Source: an uncultured Odoribacter sp. (lineage in GTDB: Bacteria; Bacteroidota; Bacteroidia; Bacteroidales; Marinifilaceae). Taken from it: a stretch of DNA of 64,000 nt. The DNA lies in the NCBI GenBank assembly GCA_910578105.1, contig CAJTPD010000001.1, positions 186,001 to 250,000 on the forward strand. Direction: 5' to 3'. Under the pieces are notes generated by a model. It saw nothing but the letters and a program-made list of their open reading frames with translations, ran no database searches and was not told where the DNA came from. Every line of letters starts with the position of its first letter. Position 1 is the stretch's first letter. Position numbers and translations under genes: made by a program. This document shows positions 34,227 to 40,638 of the stretch, one piece after another.

Positions 34227-35864
34227 ATGAAAAAAAGAAAATTATTGATTTTCGGGGCTTGTTTAAGCTTCTTCGTCTTTTCCTGTTCCTACGAACTGGA
34301 AGATCCGCCCTCTTTCGACGCGGGGTCCTTGACCAATTTCGGCATTGCCGATGCCCGGTTGTATTTTGAAGAGAATGCAACAGATTTGTCTCTTCTTCAT
34401 TTTACGGAACCTCATCCTTCGACGCGTACGACTGAGGAAACTCCCGAGTTGATACCCGACTGGAGTGAGGCAGTCCGCACGGAAAGTCCGGAGGCGGCAT
34501 TGATCGAACTTCCCGTCTCTTCAGCCTCCTCCCGGATATCGGTGGTCCGTTATTTTGAAAAAGGCCTGTTTTGCTTTTCAAAAATAGGAGAGAGCCGTGT
34601 GAGGTTGGTAGTAGCGCGTCGGAAAGACGGCAGTACGCAAATGTTTGTCGTCACCTTGGTTCCTTCCGCAAAATATCCCAACAAGAAAGAGGATATCGAA
34701 AATTTTCGCTATCTTGGCGGTGGTAATTTTACCGGGAAAGTATTTTGTTCGACGTTGGAAGGGCATTTTGTAGAAGCCTCGCAATATGTGAAAGGGCGTT
34801 TTGTCGGAAAATTGGAGGTGATGACCCGGCGGGAATTGGAGGAACAAAAAGTAAGTCTTGAAGAGGCTTCTTATGAATCCATCTTTCTGGCTTCTTCGAT
34901 AGCGAAAACCAGAAGCAGTACTTACTCGTTTAGTGAAGGTGGCGGAACAGTAACCGCTTGTCCGTATCATCCTCCGTATGTTCAGGGAAGTTGTCCTTTT
35001 TGTTTGGAAGAGGTGATTGTTCTTGCTTGTCGTTATTGCGGTGCAAGACTTGAAAAAGGCGAAGTATGTCATTGTCGTGATTGTCATTATTGTCATCGTT
35101 ATCCATGCGTATGTGCCAGCGATTGTTCGATATGCCGCCCTTATCCTTGTACCAAATGTACGAAGTGCGGCCGGCATTATTGTTTCGGAGAGTGCGAGAT
35201 TACAGGGGGTGATAATACTGGAGGGGGCGGAGGTAATAGTGGGAATACAAATCCTCCTGGAAGTTCCGAAACAGGAATAGCCGCAATAAAACCTTTATAT
35301 GCCGAAACTTCAACCTTGGATTCGCAGCAAAAGACTTTACTCAATACTGCTATGACCGATTTTATAGAAAGGAGCGAAAAGTTTAAAAGAATGTATGATA
35401 ATCTGCTTGCAAAAGGGGTAAAAATAAAATTTGAAATAAATCCGGGAAAATTAGAGGCAGGTCAAGGCCGAGCCAGTTATCTGAATAACACCATCACGTT
35501 TTATTCAGAAGAGCATATCCATTTAAATTACTTGCAAGAAGAACTGATACATGCCGTGCAGGACCTGGATATTTATGGGCAATCTTATATGTTCTCCGCC
35601 CGCAAGAATATTGAGTTTGAGGCTAAAGTGATTCAGGATATTGTTTCCCAGATAGAAGCAGGCGGAACAACCATGGGAAATATGGGGCAAGCACCTGATT
35701 TTTTTGAAAACTATACAAAATGGATACAAGGCTATCTAAACGAAGATTTTAATAGTTTCGTTAGTCGGTTTCACGAATTTTGTGAACCATGGACCGGATA
35801 TTCAGGAACTTATAAATCGAATTTCAGTCCGGAAACGATTGTAAAATATTTTTTTAATGAATAA
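34227..35864 (+). CDS. Lipoprotein with cysteine-knuckle domain and zincin-like C-terminal domain (candidate effector)
   Basis: A 545-residue lipoprotein (signal and lipobox ending FFVFSC). Residues 25-240 form a beta-rich N-terminal region. Residues 245-323 hold 18 cysteines in CxxC-type knuckles (for example CPFC, CRYC, CHYC, CTKCTKC), suggesting several zinc sites. A Gly/Asn/Pro-rich linker (about 326-345) follows, then a C-terminal domain (about 350-545). In it, EELIH (438-442) with HAVQ and a later EFEAK (463-467) resemble a zincin core whose first histidine is Glu. The C-terminal about 95 residues recur as a broken copy at 37337-37627. The stop codon overlaps the next gene's first ATG. 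Signal plus linker plus exchangeable C-terminus suggests a delivered effector; peptidase activity is unproven. Confidence 0.7.
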   Translation: MKKRKLLIFGACLSFFVFSCSYELEDPPSFDAGSLTNFGIADARLYFEENATDLSLLHFTEPHPSTRTTEETPELIPDWSEAVRTESPEAALIELPVSSASSRISVVRYFEKGLFCFSKIGESRVRLVVARRKDGSTQMFVVTLVPSAKYPNKKEDIENFRYLGGGNFTGKVFCSTLEGHFVEASQYVKGRFVGKLEVMTRRELEEQKVSLEEASYESIFLASSIAKTRSSTYSFSEGGGTVTACPYHPPYVQGSCPFCLEEVIVLACRYCGARLEKGEVCHCRDCHYCHRYPCVCASDCSICRPYPCTKCTKCGRHYCFGECEITGGDNTGGGGGNSGNTNPPGSSETGIAAIKPLYAETSTLDSQQKTLLNTAMTDFIERSEKFKRMYDNLLAKGVKIKFEINPGKLEAGQGRASYLNNTITFYSEEHIHLNYLQEELIHAVQDLDIYGQSYMFSARKNIEFEAKVIQDIVSQIEAGGTTMGNMGQAPDFFENYTKWIQGYLNEDFNSFVSRFHEFCEPWTGYSGTYKSNFSPETIVKYFFNE

Positions 35865-36354
35865 TATTATGAGAACAATATTTGTATTTTTATGGTTGAT
35901 GGTATGCTTGTCTGTATCTTTGGCGGCCCAAAACTTTGAGCATTTCAGAGTAGATACTACAAAAAAAGGCTGGAGCATTTCTTCTCTTGTTGATGATACT
36001 CCCGATTTTGAGGTGGATGAAAAAGCAGGATGTCCAATAATGATTACCGATGATGTCAATAATGTAGGTAGAAGGATGCTACAATCTCTTCCTGCTGATG
36101 TTAAAAAGAAGTTTGTAAATCAAAGGATTACCCTTTATTTTACTTTAAATGCGAAAGGTGAAGTATATCACATTACTTTTAATGGAAGTAGGCAGGAGGG
36201 CATTCCCTTGACGGATGAGCAATGGTTGGAAGTTTTCGATTCGGTTCGCCGGATGAAGTCCGAGATTGCCAAATTAATCCCGTCGGATAGCGGCAGATGG
36301 AGAGTCATGTGGGTATATCCGGTAAGCAAATATTTGCAGGAGACAGAGAAGTAG
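35857..36354 (+). CDS. Small secreted protein, paralog 1 (candidate partner/immunity)
   Basis: A 165-residue exported protein; the signal peptide is MRTIFVFLWLMVCLSVSLAAQ if translation starts at the second ATG (35869). The first ATG overlaps the end of the lipoprotein gene by eight bases, implying coupled translation. The mature part has ISSLVDDTPDFEVDEKAG, NNVGRRMLQSLP, ITLYFTLNAKGEVYHITFNG and PLTDEQWLEVFDSVRRMKSE, with a final YPVSKYL. The strand-helix-strand order recalls a TonB C-terminal fold. Two further copies follow (36698, 37628). Its position after the effector-like C-terminus is what an immunity protein would show, but that is inference. No known family is recognised. Confidence 0.7.
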   Translation: MNNIMRTIFVFLWLMVCLSVSLAAQNFEHFRVDTTKKGWSISSLVDDTPDFEVDEKAGCPIMITDDVNNVGRRMLQSLPADVKKKFVNQRITLYFTLNAKGEVYHITFNGSRQEGIPLTDEQWLEVFDSVRRMKSEIAKLIPSDSGRWRVMWVYPVSKYLQETEK

Positions 36355-36510
36355 TCTTCTTTCTTAATAATGATAACCAAAAACATATAGAAAGCCAACA
36401 CCTTCCTTTTACTTGCAAGGCAGCCTGTTCAATGGGACGGGTTGCTTTTGTTTTGGTTATTTCGGAAAAATGTTTAACTTAGAAACGGTGAATTTAAAGG
36501 TAGTGTTATA
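36200..36510 (+). repeat. Trailer repeat, copy 1
   Basis: The 3' end of paralog 1 plus about 155 bases of trailer recur after paralogs 2 and 3. The shared trailer includes AAACATATAGAAAGCCAACA, a hairpin terminator and, in copies 1 and 2, GTGAATTTAAAGG followed by TGTTAT. Confidence 0.8.
36418..36455 (+). terminator. Cassette terminator, copy 1
   Basis: A 13-bp stem with several GU pairs (36418-36430 with 36435-36447), loop AATG, followed by TTTGTTTT. Confidence 0.7.
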
Positions 36511-36697
36511 ATAATGAAACGTAAAAATTTTTATTGATTTTTGTTGTGGCCAGTTTTAGAAGTTTCAGACGAAAAATTAGTCATCCAGCATTTAACTCCC
36601 GGGTGGTTGTCTTATGGAAGTACCACGACCTTTTATCCGATACCTCCCAAAAGGGTAAGTGTAAATTAGAGGACGCTCATGGCATAAATTTAAAATT
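36511..36697 (+). pseudogene. Possible decayed C-terminal module between cassettes
   Basis: This stretch occupies the same place, between a trailer and the next small secreted gene, as the lipoprotein C-terminus does elsewhere in the array. After a TGA at 36535, a frame stays open for 43 codons (36538-36669) and includes KLVIQHLTPGWLSYG and TTTFYPIPPKR. A second frame from a GTG near 36546 runs into the next gene's ATG with an ATGA overlap. Either could be the end of a displaced module. It does not resemble the C-terminus at 34227, and chance cannot be excluded. Confidence 0.3.
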
Positions 36698-37183
36698 ATG
36701 AAAATAACACTTTTACTTTTATTAATGCTGGCCGGCTTGTCCATGTCTTTGGCAGCCCAAAACTTTGAGCATTTTAAAGTAGATTTTACAGAAAAAAGTT
36801 GGAAAATTTCTTCTATCATTGATGATACTCCCGATTTCGAGGTGGACGAAAAAGCACTATGGCCAATAATGATTACCAGTGGTGTCAACAATGTAGGGAG
36901 AAAAATGTTACAAGATCTTCCAGTTGATATTAAAAAGGAATTTATGAAACGAAGGATTTTCGTTGATTTTACTTTAAATGCAAAAGGAGAGGTATATCAC
37001 ATTACTTTTACAGGAGATATGCAGGAGGGTATTCCCTTGACGGATGAGCAATGGTTGGAGGTTTTCGATTCGGTTTGCCGGATGAAGTCCGAGATTGTCA
37101 AATTGATTTCGTCGGATAGTGACAGATGGGAAGTCAGATGGACATATCCGGTAAGCAAATATTTGCAGGAAACAAAGAAATAA
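36698..37183 (+). CDS. Small secreted protein, paralog 2
   Basis: A 161-residue paralog of the proteins at 35857 and 37628. It has its own signal peptide, MKITLLLLLMLAGLSMSLAAQ, then NFEHFKVDF, DDTPDFEVDEKALWPIMIT, NNVGRKMLQDLP, FTLNAKGEVYHITFTGDMQ and PLTDEQWLEVFDSVCRMKSE. The ends are almost identical to those of copy 1, whereas the central strand (FVDFTLNAKGEV against LYFTLNAKGEV) and the following loop differ. That is the pattern expected if one face is under diversifying pressure while recombination homogenises the flanks. A trailer with terminator follows. Confidence 0.7.
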   Translation: MKITLLLLLMLAGLSMSLAAQNFEHFKVDFTEKSWKISSIIDDTPDFEVDEKALWPIMITSGVNNVGRKMLQDLPVDIKKEFMKRRIFVDFTLNAKGEVYHITFTGDMQEGIPLTDEQWLEVFDSVCRMKSEIVKLISSDSDRWEVRWTYPVSKYLQETKK

Positions 37184-37339
37184 TTTCTTTTTCTTAATAA
37201 TGATTACCAAAAACATATAGAAAGCCAACACCTTTCTTTTACTTACAAGGCAACCTGTTCAATGGGACGGGTTGCTTTTGTTTTGGTATTTTGGAGAAAT
37301 GATTAACTTAGGAACAGTGAATTTAAAGGTTGTGTTATG
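37030..37339 (+). repeat. Trailer repeat, copy 2
   Basis: Matches copy 1 (36200-36510) and the first part of copy 3 (37975-38228). It ends within a few bases of where the lipoprotein C-terminal fragment begins at about 37340. Confidence 0.8.
37248..37285 (+). terminator. Cassette terminator, copy 2
   Basis: AGGCAACCTGTTC (37248-37260) pairs with GGACGGGTTGCTT (37265-37277), loop AATG, then TTTGTTTT. Confidence 0.7.
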
Positions 37340-37627
37340 GTGATTTATGGACAATCTTATATGTTATCTGCCCGCAATAATATTGAGTTTGAAGCTAAAG
37401 TGATTCAGGATATTGTTTCCCAAACTGAAGCAGGTGGGGGAACTAAGGGAGATATGGGGCAATCAAAAGATTTTAGTGTAAATTATGGAAAATGGATAGA
37501 AGAATATATGAAAAAAGGTTGTAATAGTATTATCAGTCAGTTTTACGATTTTTGTGAACCTTATTCCTGATATATAGGGACTTACAAGTCGAATTTTAGT
37601 CCGGGAACAATTATAAAATATTTTTTA
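37337..37627 (+). pseudogene. Truncated, broken copy of the lipoprotein C-terminal domain
   Basis: The fragment reads IYGQSYMLSARNNIEFEAKV and continues parallel to residues 449-540 of the 34227 lipoprotein (DIVSQTEAGG, MGQSKDFSVNYGKWI). It begins directly after trailer copy 2 and lacks everything upstream, including the EELIH motif, linker, knuckles and signal. A TGA replaces the Gly codon of the parent's TGYSGTYKS, and a one-base deletion in the T-run near 37623 shifts the last codons. The homology continues through these lesions to the start of the third small secreted gene. It therefore cannot give a full product and is best seen as an orphan module remnant. Confidence 0.8.
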
Positions 37628-38128
37628 ATGAATAGCATTATGAGAACAATATTTGTATTTTTATTGTTAATGGCATGCTTGTCCATGTCTTTGACAGCCC
37701 AAAATTTTGAACACTTCAAAGTAGATACTACTATAGAGGGAAGATGGAGCATTTCTTCTGTCATTAATGATACTCCCAATTTTGAGGTGGATGAAAAAGC
37801 AGGATATCCATATATGCTTACAAATGATGTTAATAATATAGGTCGGAGGATGCTACATGCTCTTCCTGTTGATATAAAAAGAGAGTTTGTAAAACAGTGG
37901 ATAGGTGTCACTTTTACTTTAAATTCAGAGGGAGAGATTTATAATATTATATTTAGGGGGGATATAGAGAAAGGTATCCCCTTGACGGATGAGCAATGGT
38001 TGAAAGTCTTCGATTCGGTTCGCCGGATGAAGTCCGAGATTGCCAAATTGATCTCGCTAGATAGTGACAGATGGGAAGTCAGATGGACATATCCGGTAAG
38101 CAAATATTTACAAGAAACAAAGAAATAA
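37628..38128 (+). CDS. Small secreted protein, paralog 3
   Basis: A 166-residue paralog, signal peptide MRTIFVFLLLMACLSMSLTAQ from the second ATG at 37640. Shared motifs are NFEHFKVDT, NDTPNFEVDEKAGYPYMLT, NNIGRRMLHALP, VTFTLNSEGEIYNIIFRGDI and PLTDEQWLKVFDSVRRMKSE. The central region differs more from copies 1 and 2 than the ends do. It is preceded by the orphan lipoprotein fragment, in the same order as effector and paralog 1 upstream, which indicates duplication of a two-gene unit. Trailer copy 3 follows. Confidence 0.7.
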   Translation: MNSIMRTIFVFLLLMACLSMSLTAQNFEHFKVDTTIEGRWSISSVINDTPNFEVDEKAGYPYMLTNDVNNIGRRMLHALPVDIKREFVKQWIGVTFTLNSEGEIYNIIFRGDIEKGIPLTDEQWLKVFDSVRRMKSEIAKLISLDSDRWEVRWTYPVSKYLQETKK

Positions 38129-38228
38129 TCCCTCTTTCTTAATAATGATAACCAAAAACATATAGAAAGCCAACACCTTCCTTTTACTTGCAAGGCAGCC
38201 TGTTCAATAGGATGGGTTGCTTTTGTTT
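37975..38228 (+). repeat. Trailer repeat, copy 3
   Basis: Homologous to copies 1 and 2 through the hairpin, diverging just after its T-run at about 38228. This marks the right end of the array. Confidence 0.8.
38193..38228 (+). terminator. Cassette terminator, copy 3
   Basis: AGGCAGCCTGTTC (38193-38205) pairs with GGATGGGTTGCTT (38210-38222), followed by TTGTTT. Confidence 0.7.
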
Positions 38229-38552
38229 GGGCTCTTGCGGAAGATTTCAGAGACCCCAAAGTTCTGTCCCTTTATATCGCACTGCCATGAGTTTACTGAA
38301 GTTTATAGCAAACTTTTTTCAGGATAACACAGGGATTCGTTAGGGATTGGCTTTTATTGCTCCGGTACACCTCCGATACTCCTCCGGATGTAAGCCATAC
38401 CCTGGCCTTCGTGATGAAAAAGATATTGGTTCAGGAGACAGTGTGGCTAGTTATTCTTTTTTTTGGAAAGAAAATTTTTCCATGACGGGAAAAAACATTA
38501 ATTTAGTCGTCTGTTTGTAGAAAATTAAAGTAAAATCTAAAATATTGAACTT
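38229..38552. other. Gene-free stretch between the array and dnaN
   Basis: No supported gene. It contains iterated CTCCGrTAC-type units at 38370-38388 (CTCCGGTACACCTCCGATAC) and, on the minus strand, a 13-codon start-to-stop frame from 38287 (MAVRYKGTELWGL) too short to trust. A near-match -7 box (TCTGTTTG, 38510-38517) precedes dnaN. It may be leftover intergenic DNA from a gene lost at the edge of the accessory region. Confidence 0.4.
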
Positions 38553-39677
38553 ATGAAGTTTGTTGTATCAAGCAGTACATTACTGACCCGTTTGCAGGCG
38601 GTGAGTAAGGTGATTGGTGGGAAATCCGTACAGCCTATTCTGGATAATATTTTGCTGGTGGCAACCGGAGGCGTGTTGTATGCGACAGCATCCGACAAGG
38701 AAACTACAATGGAAGCCAGGGTAGAATTGGAAAATCTGGAGGAGGAAGGAAAAATAACAATTCCGGCAAAGATATTGCTGGATATTTTAAAAGAATTTCC
38801 GGAACAACCTTTGACTTTTGATATTAACACTTCAACCAATGAGGTAAAGATTATTTCAGAAAAAGGTGAATTTTCTGTACCGGGAGAGAGTGCTGAAGAT
38901 TATCCGGTGCAGGCTGCGTTGAATGAAAGTAGTAATGATTTGATAACAAAATGCGGTCTGGTGCTGGAGGGGATTGTCAAAACCATTTTTGCTACAGCCA
39001 ATGACGACTTGCGTCCCGTGATGAATTGTATCCTGATAGAAATGAATGAGGATAACTTTACTTTTGTCGCTTCGGATGCTCATAAGTTGGTCCGTTATAA
39101 ACGTTTTGACGCCAAAAGTGAGAACGGACAATTTTCATTGATTTTGCCGAAGAAACCGGCTTTGATGCTGAAAAACATTTTACCGAAAGATGATTCGGAA
39201 CTGAGGTTGTCTTTTAATGAAAAGATGGCGTGTTTTGTATTCGGAGATTACAAAATGACTTCTACTTTGGTAGAAGGACGTTTCCCGAATTATAATTCGG
39301 TGATTCCTCAGAATAATCCTAAAAAAATCATTATCGAGAAAAAAGAGTTGTATAACTCTTTGCGCCGGGTGTCGGTGATGGCCAACCAGGCTAGTAATCT
39401 GGTCAAATTTGATGTTGCGGAAGGTAAAATCATTATTTCGGCTCAGGATATGGATTACTCCATGTCCGGACATGAAACTTTGACTTGCCAATATGACGGC
39501 GAAAATATAGCTATCGGATTTAAGTCGCCTTTTGTATTGGAAATCCTTTCCAATATCGGTTCTGAAAGCGTTGTGCTTGAATTGTCCGACCCCACACGTC
39601 CGGGATTATTCCTGCCTTTTGAAAATGAAGACCAGGATGAAGATTTACTGATGTTGTTGATGCCTATGATGGTATAA
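38553..39677 (+). CDS. dnaN: DNA polymerase III beta subunit (sliding clamp)
   Basis: DnaN forms the ring that holds the replicative polymerase on DNA. The 374-residue length is normal for three clamp folds. Family segments include MKFVVSSSTLLTRLQAVSKVI at the start (positions 1-21 overall), the LEEEGKITIPAKILLDILKEFP first-domain turn, FVASDAHKLVRYK in the second domain, and EGRFPNYNSVIP before the third. The C-terminus ends in MLLMPMMV, the usual methionine-rich tail near the hydrophobic binding groove. It is not beside dnaA here. A DnaQ-like exonuclease follows in the same direction. Confidence 0.97.
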   Translation: MKFVVSSSTLLTRLQAVSKVIGGKSVQPILDNILLVATGGVLYATASDKETTMEARVELENLEEEGKITIPAKILLDILKEFPEQPLTFDINTSTNEVKIISEKGEFSVPGESAEDYPVQAALNESSNDLITKCGLVLEGIVKTIFATANDDLRPVMNCILIEMNEDNFTFVASDAHKLVRYKRFDAKSENGQFSLILPKKPALMLKNILPKDDSELRLSFNEKMACFVFGDYKMTSTLVEGRFPNYNSVIPQNNPKKIIIEKKELYNSLRRVSVMANQASNLVKFDVAEGKIIISAQDMDYSMSGHETLTCQYDGENIAIGFKSPFVLEILSNIGSESVVLELSDPTRPGLFLPFENEDQDEDLLMLLMPMMV

Positions 39678-39696
39678 ACAAACAGAAAAATCTTTA

Positions 39697-39748
39697 TTTC
39701 ATATCATCAGAGAGTCGTTTGGGAATCCGGACGACTCTTAAAATGAAA
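39697..39748 (+). terminator. Two-tier hairpin after dnaN
   Basis: AGAGTCGT (39711-39718) pairs with ACGACTCT (39731-39738). An outer ATTTCAT/ATGAAAT pair encloses it. There is no T-run, so it may be an RNA-stability or weak termination element. Confidence 0.45.
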
Positions 39749-39811
39749 TAATTATAGTATTAAAACAAAATTTTCAGGGGAAGAGGACGAAATTTCCGGA
39801 AAATAAATATA

Positions 39812-40597
39812 GTGGATGTTATGAATTTGAATTTGGCAAACCCGATTGTTTTTTTTGATTTGGAAACGACGGGGATAAATATAGCAAAAGACCGGATTGT
39901 AGAAATTTCGGTATTGAAAGTATATCCGAACGGCAAGGAAGAGCAAAAGACAATCCGGGTGAATCCGGGAATGCACATTCCCGAGGAAGCATCAAGAGTG
40001 CATGGCATTTATGATGAAGATGTGAAGGATTGCCCTTTGTTCAGGAACATAGCTAAAGAGCTGGCACATTACATTGAAGGGTGTGATTTGGGCGGATACA
40101 ATTCAAATCGGTTTGATATTCCGTTATTGGCCGAGGAGTTTCTGAGGGCAGAAGTTGATTTTGATATGAGTAGACGGAAATTTGTAGATGTGCAGACCAT
40201 TTTCCATAAAATGGAACAGCGGACTTTGTCTGCTGCTTATCATTTCTATTGCGATAAATGCCTGGAAGATGCCCATTCTGCTGCTGCAGATACGATGGCC
40301 ACTTATGAGGTGCTTAAGGCGCAGTTGGACCGTTATGGGGATAAACTGGAAAATAATATAGACTTCCTGAGTAAATTTTCCACTCAAAATAAGAACGTTG
40401 ACTTTGCCGGATTTATTATCTATGATGAGAAGGGAACAGAGGTTTTCAATTTTGGAAAAAACAAGGGAATTCCGGTGGAGAAAGTATTGCAGGAACAACA
40501 GGGATATTATGATTGGATGATGAAAAGTGAATTTCCGCTTTATACCAAAAAAGTGTTGACCAGAATCAAATTGCGAAGTTCGGGGTTGGTGAAATAA
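39812..40597 (+). CDS. DnaQ-like 3'-5' exonuclease
   Basis: A 261-residue DEDDh exonuclease. Exo I is VFFDLETTGIN (catalytic D and E), Exo II lies in GGYNSNRFDIPLLAEE, and Exo III is EDAHSAAADTMATYEVL with the catalytic histidine and aspartate. The C-terminal about 70 residues (VDFAGFIIYDEKGTEVFNFGKNKG, then YYDWMMKSEFP) form an extra small domain of the type appended to many stand-alone DnaQ-like nucleases. It is probably a repair or proofreading nuclease; adjacency to dnaN supports replication-linked work. A start at 39821 is also possible. Confidence 0.9.
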   Translation: MDVMNLNLANPIVFFDLETTGINIAKDRIVEISVLKVYPNGKEEQKTIRVNPGMHIPEEASRVHGIYDEDVKDCPLFRNIAKELAHYIEGCDLGGYNSNRFDIPLLAEEFLRAEVDFDMSRRKFVDVQTIFHKMEQRTLSAAYHFYCDKCLEDAHSAAADTMATYEVLKAQLDRYGDKLENNIDFLSKFSTQNKNVDFAGFIIYDEKGTEVFNFGKNKGIPVEKVLQEQQGYYDWMMKSEFPLYTKKVLTRIKLRSSGLVK

Positions 40598-40638
40598 GAC
40601 TGCAGAAAGTAGTTGAACGATTAAAACGGAACGGGAAT

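Noticed and set aside
34578..35177. 199-aa minus-strand frame opposite the effector
   Set aside because: Thr/Ile-rich shadow of the effector's N-terminal and cysteine-rich regions, without codon support.
34227..38228. CRISPR array
   Set aside because: The repeats here are long, contain coding sequence and terminators, and are not interspersed with unique 30-40 base spacers.
38246..38287. Short minus-strand frame MAVRYKGTELWGL
   Set aside because: The start looks like that of small DNA-binding proteins, but 13 codons are too few to claim a gene or relic.
30751..38552. Transposon or prophage borders around the accessory region
   Set aside because: No transposase, integrase, target-site duplication or tRNA attachment site was found by eye.
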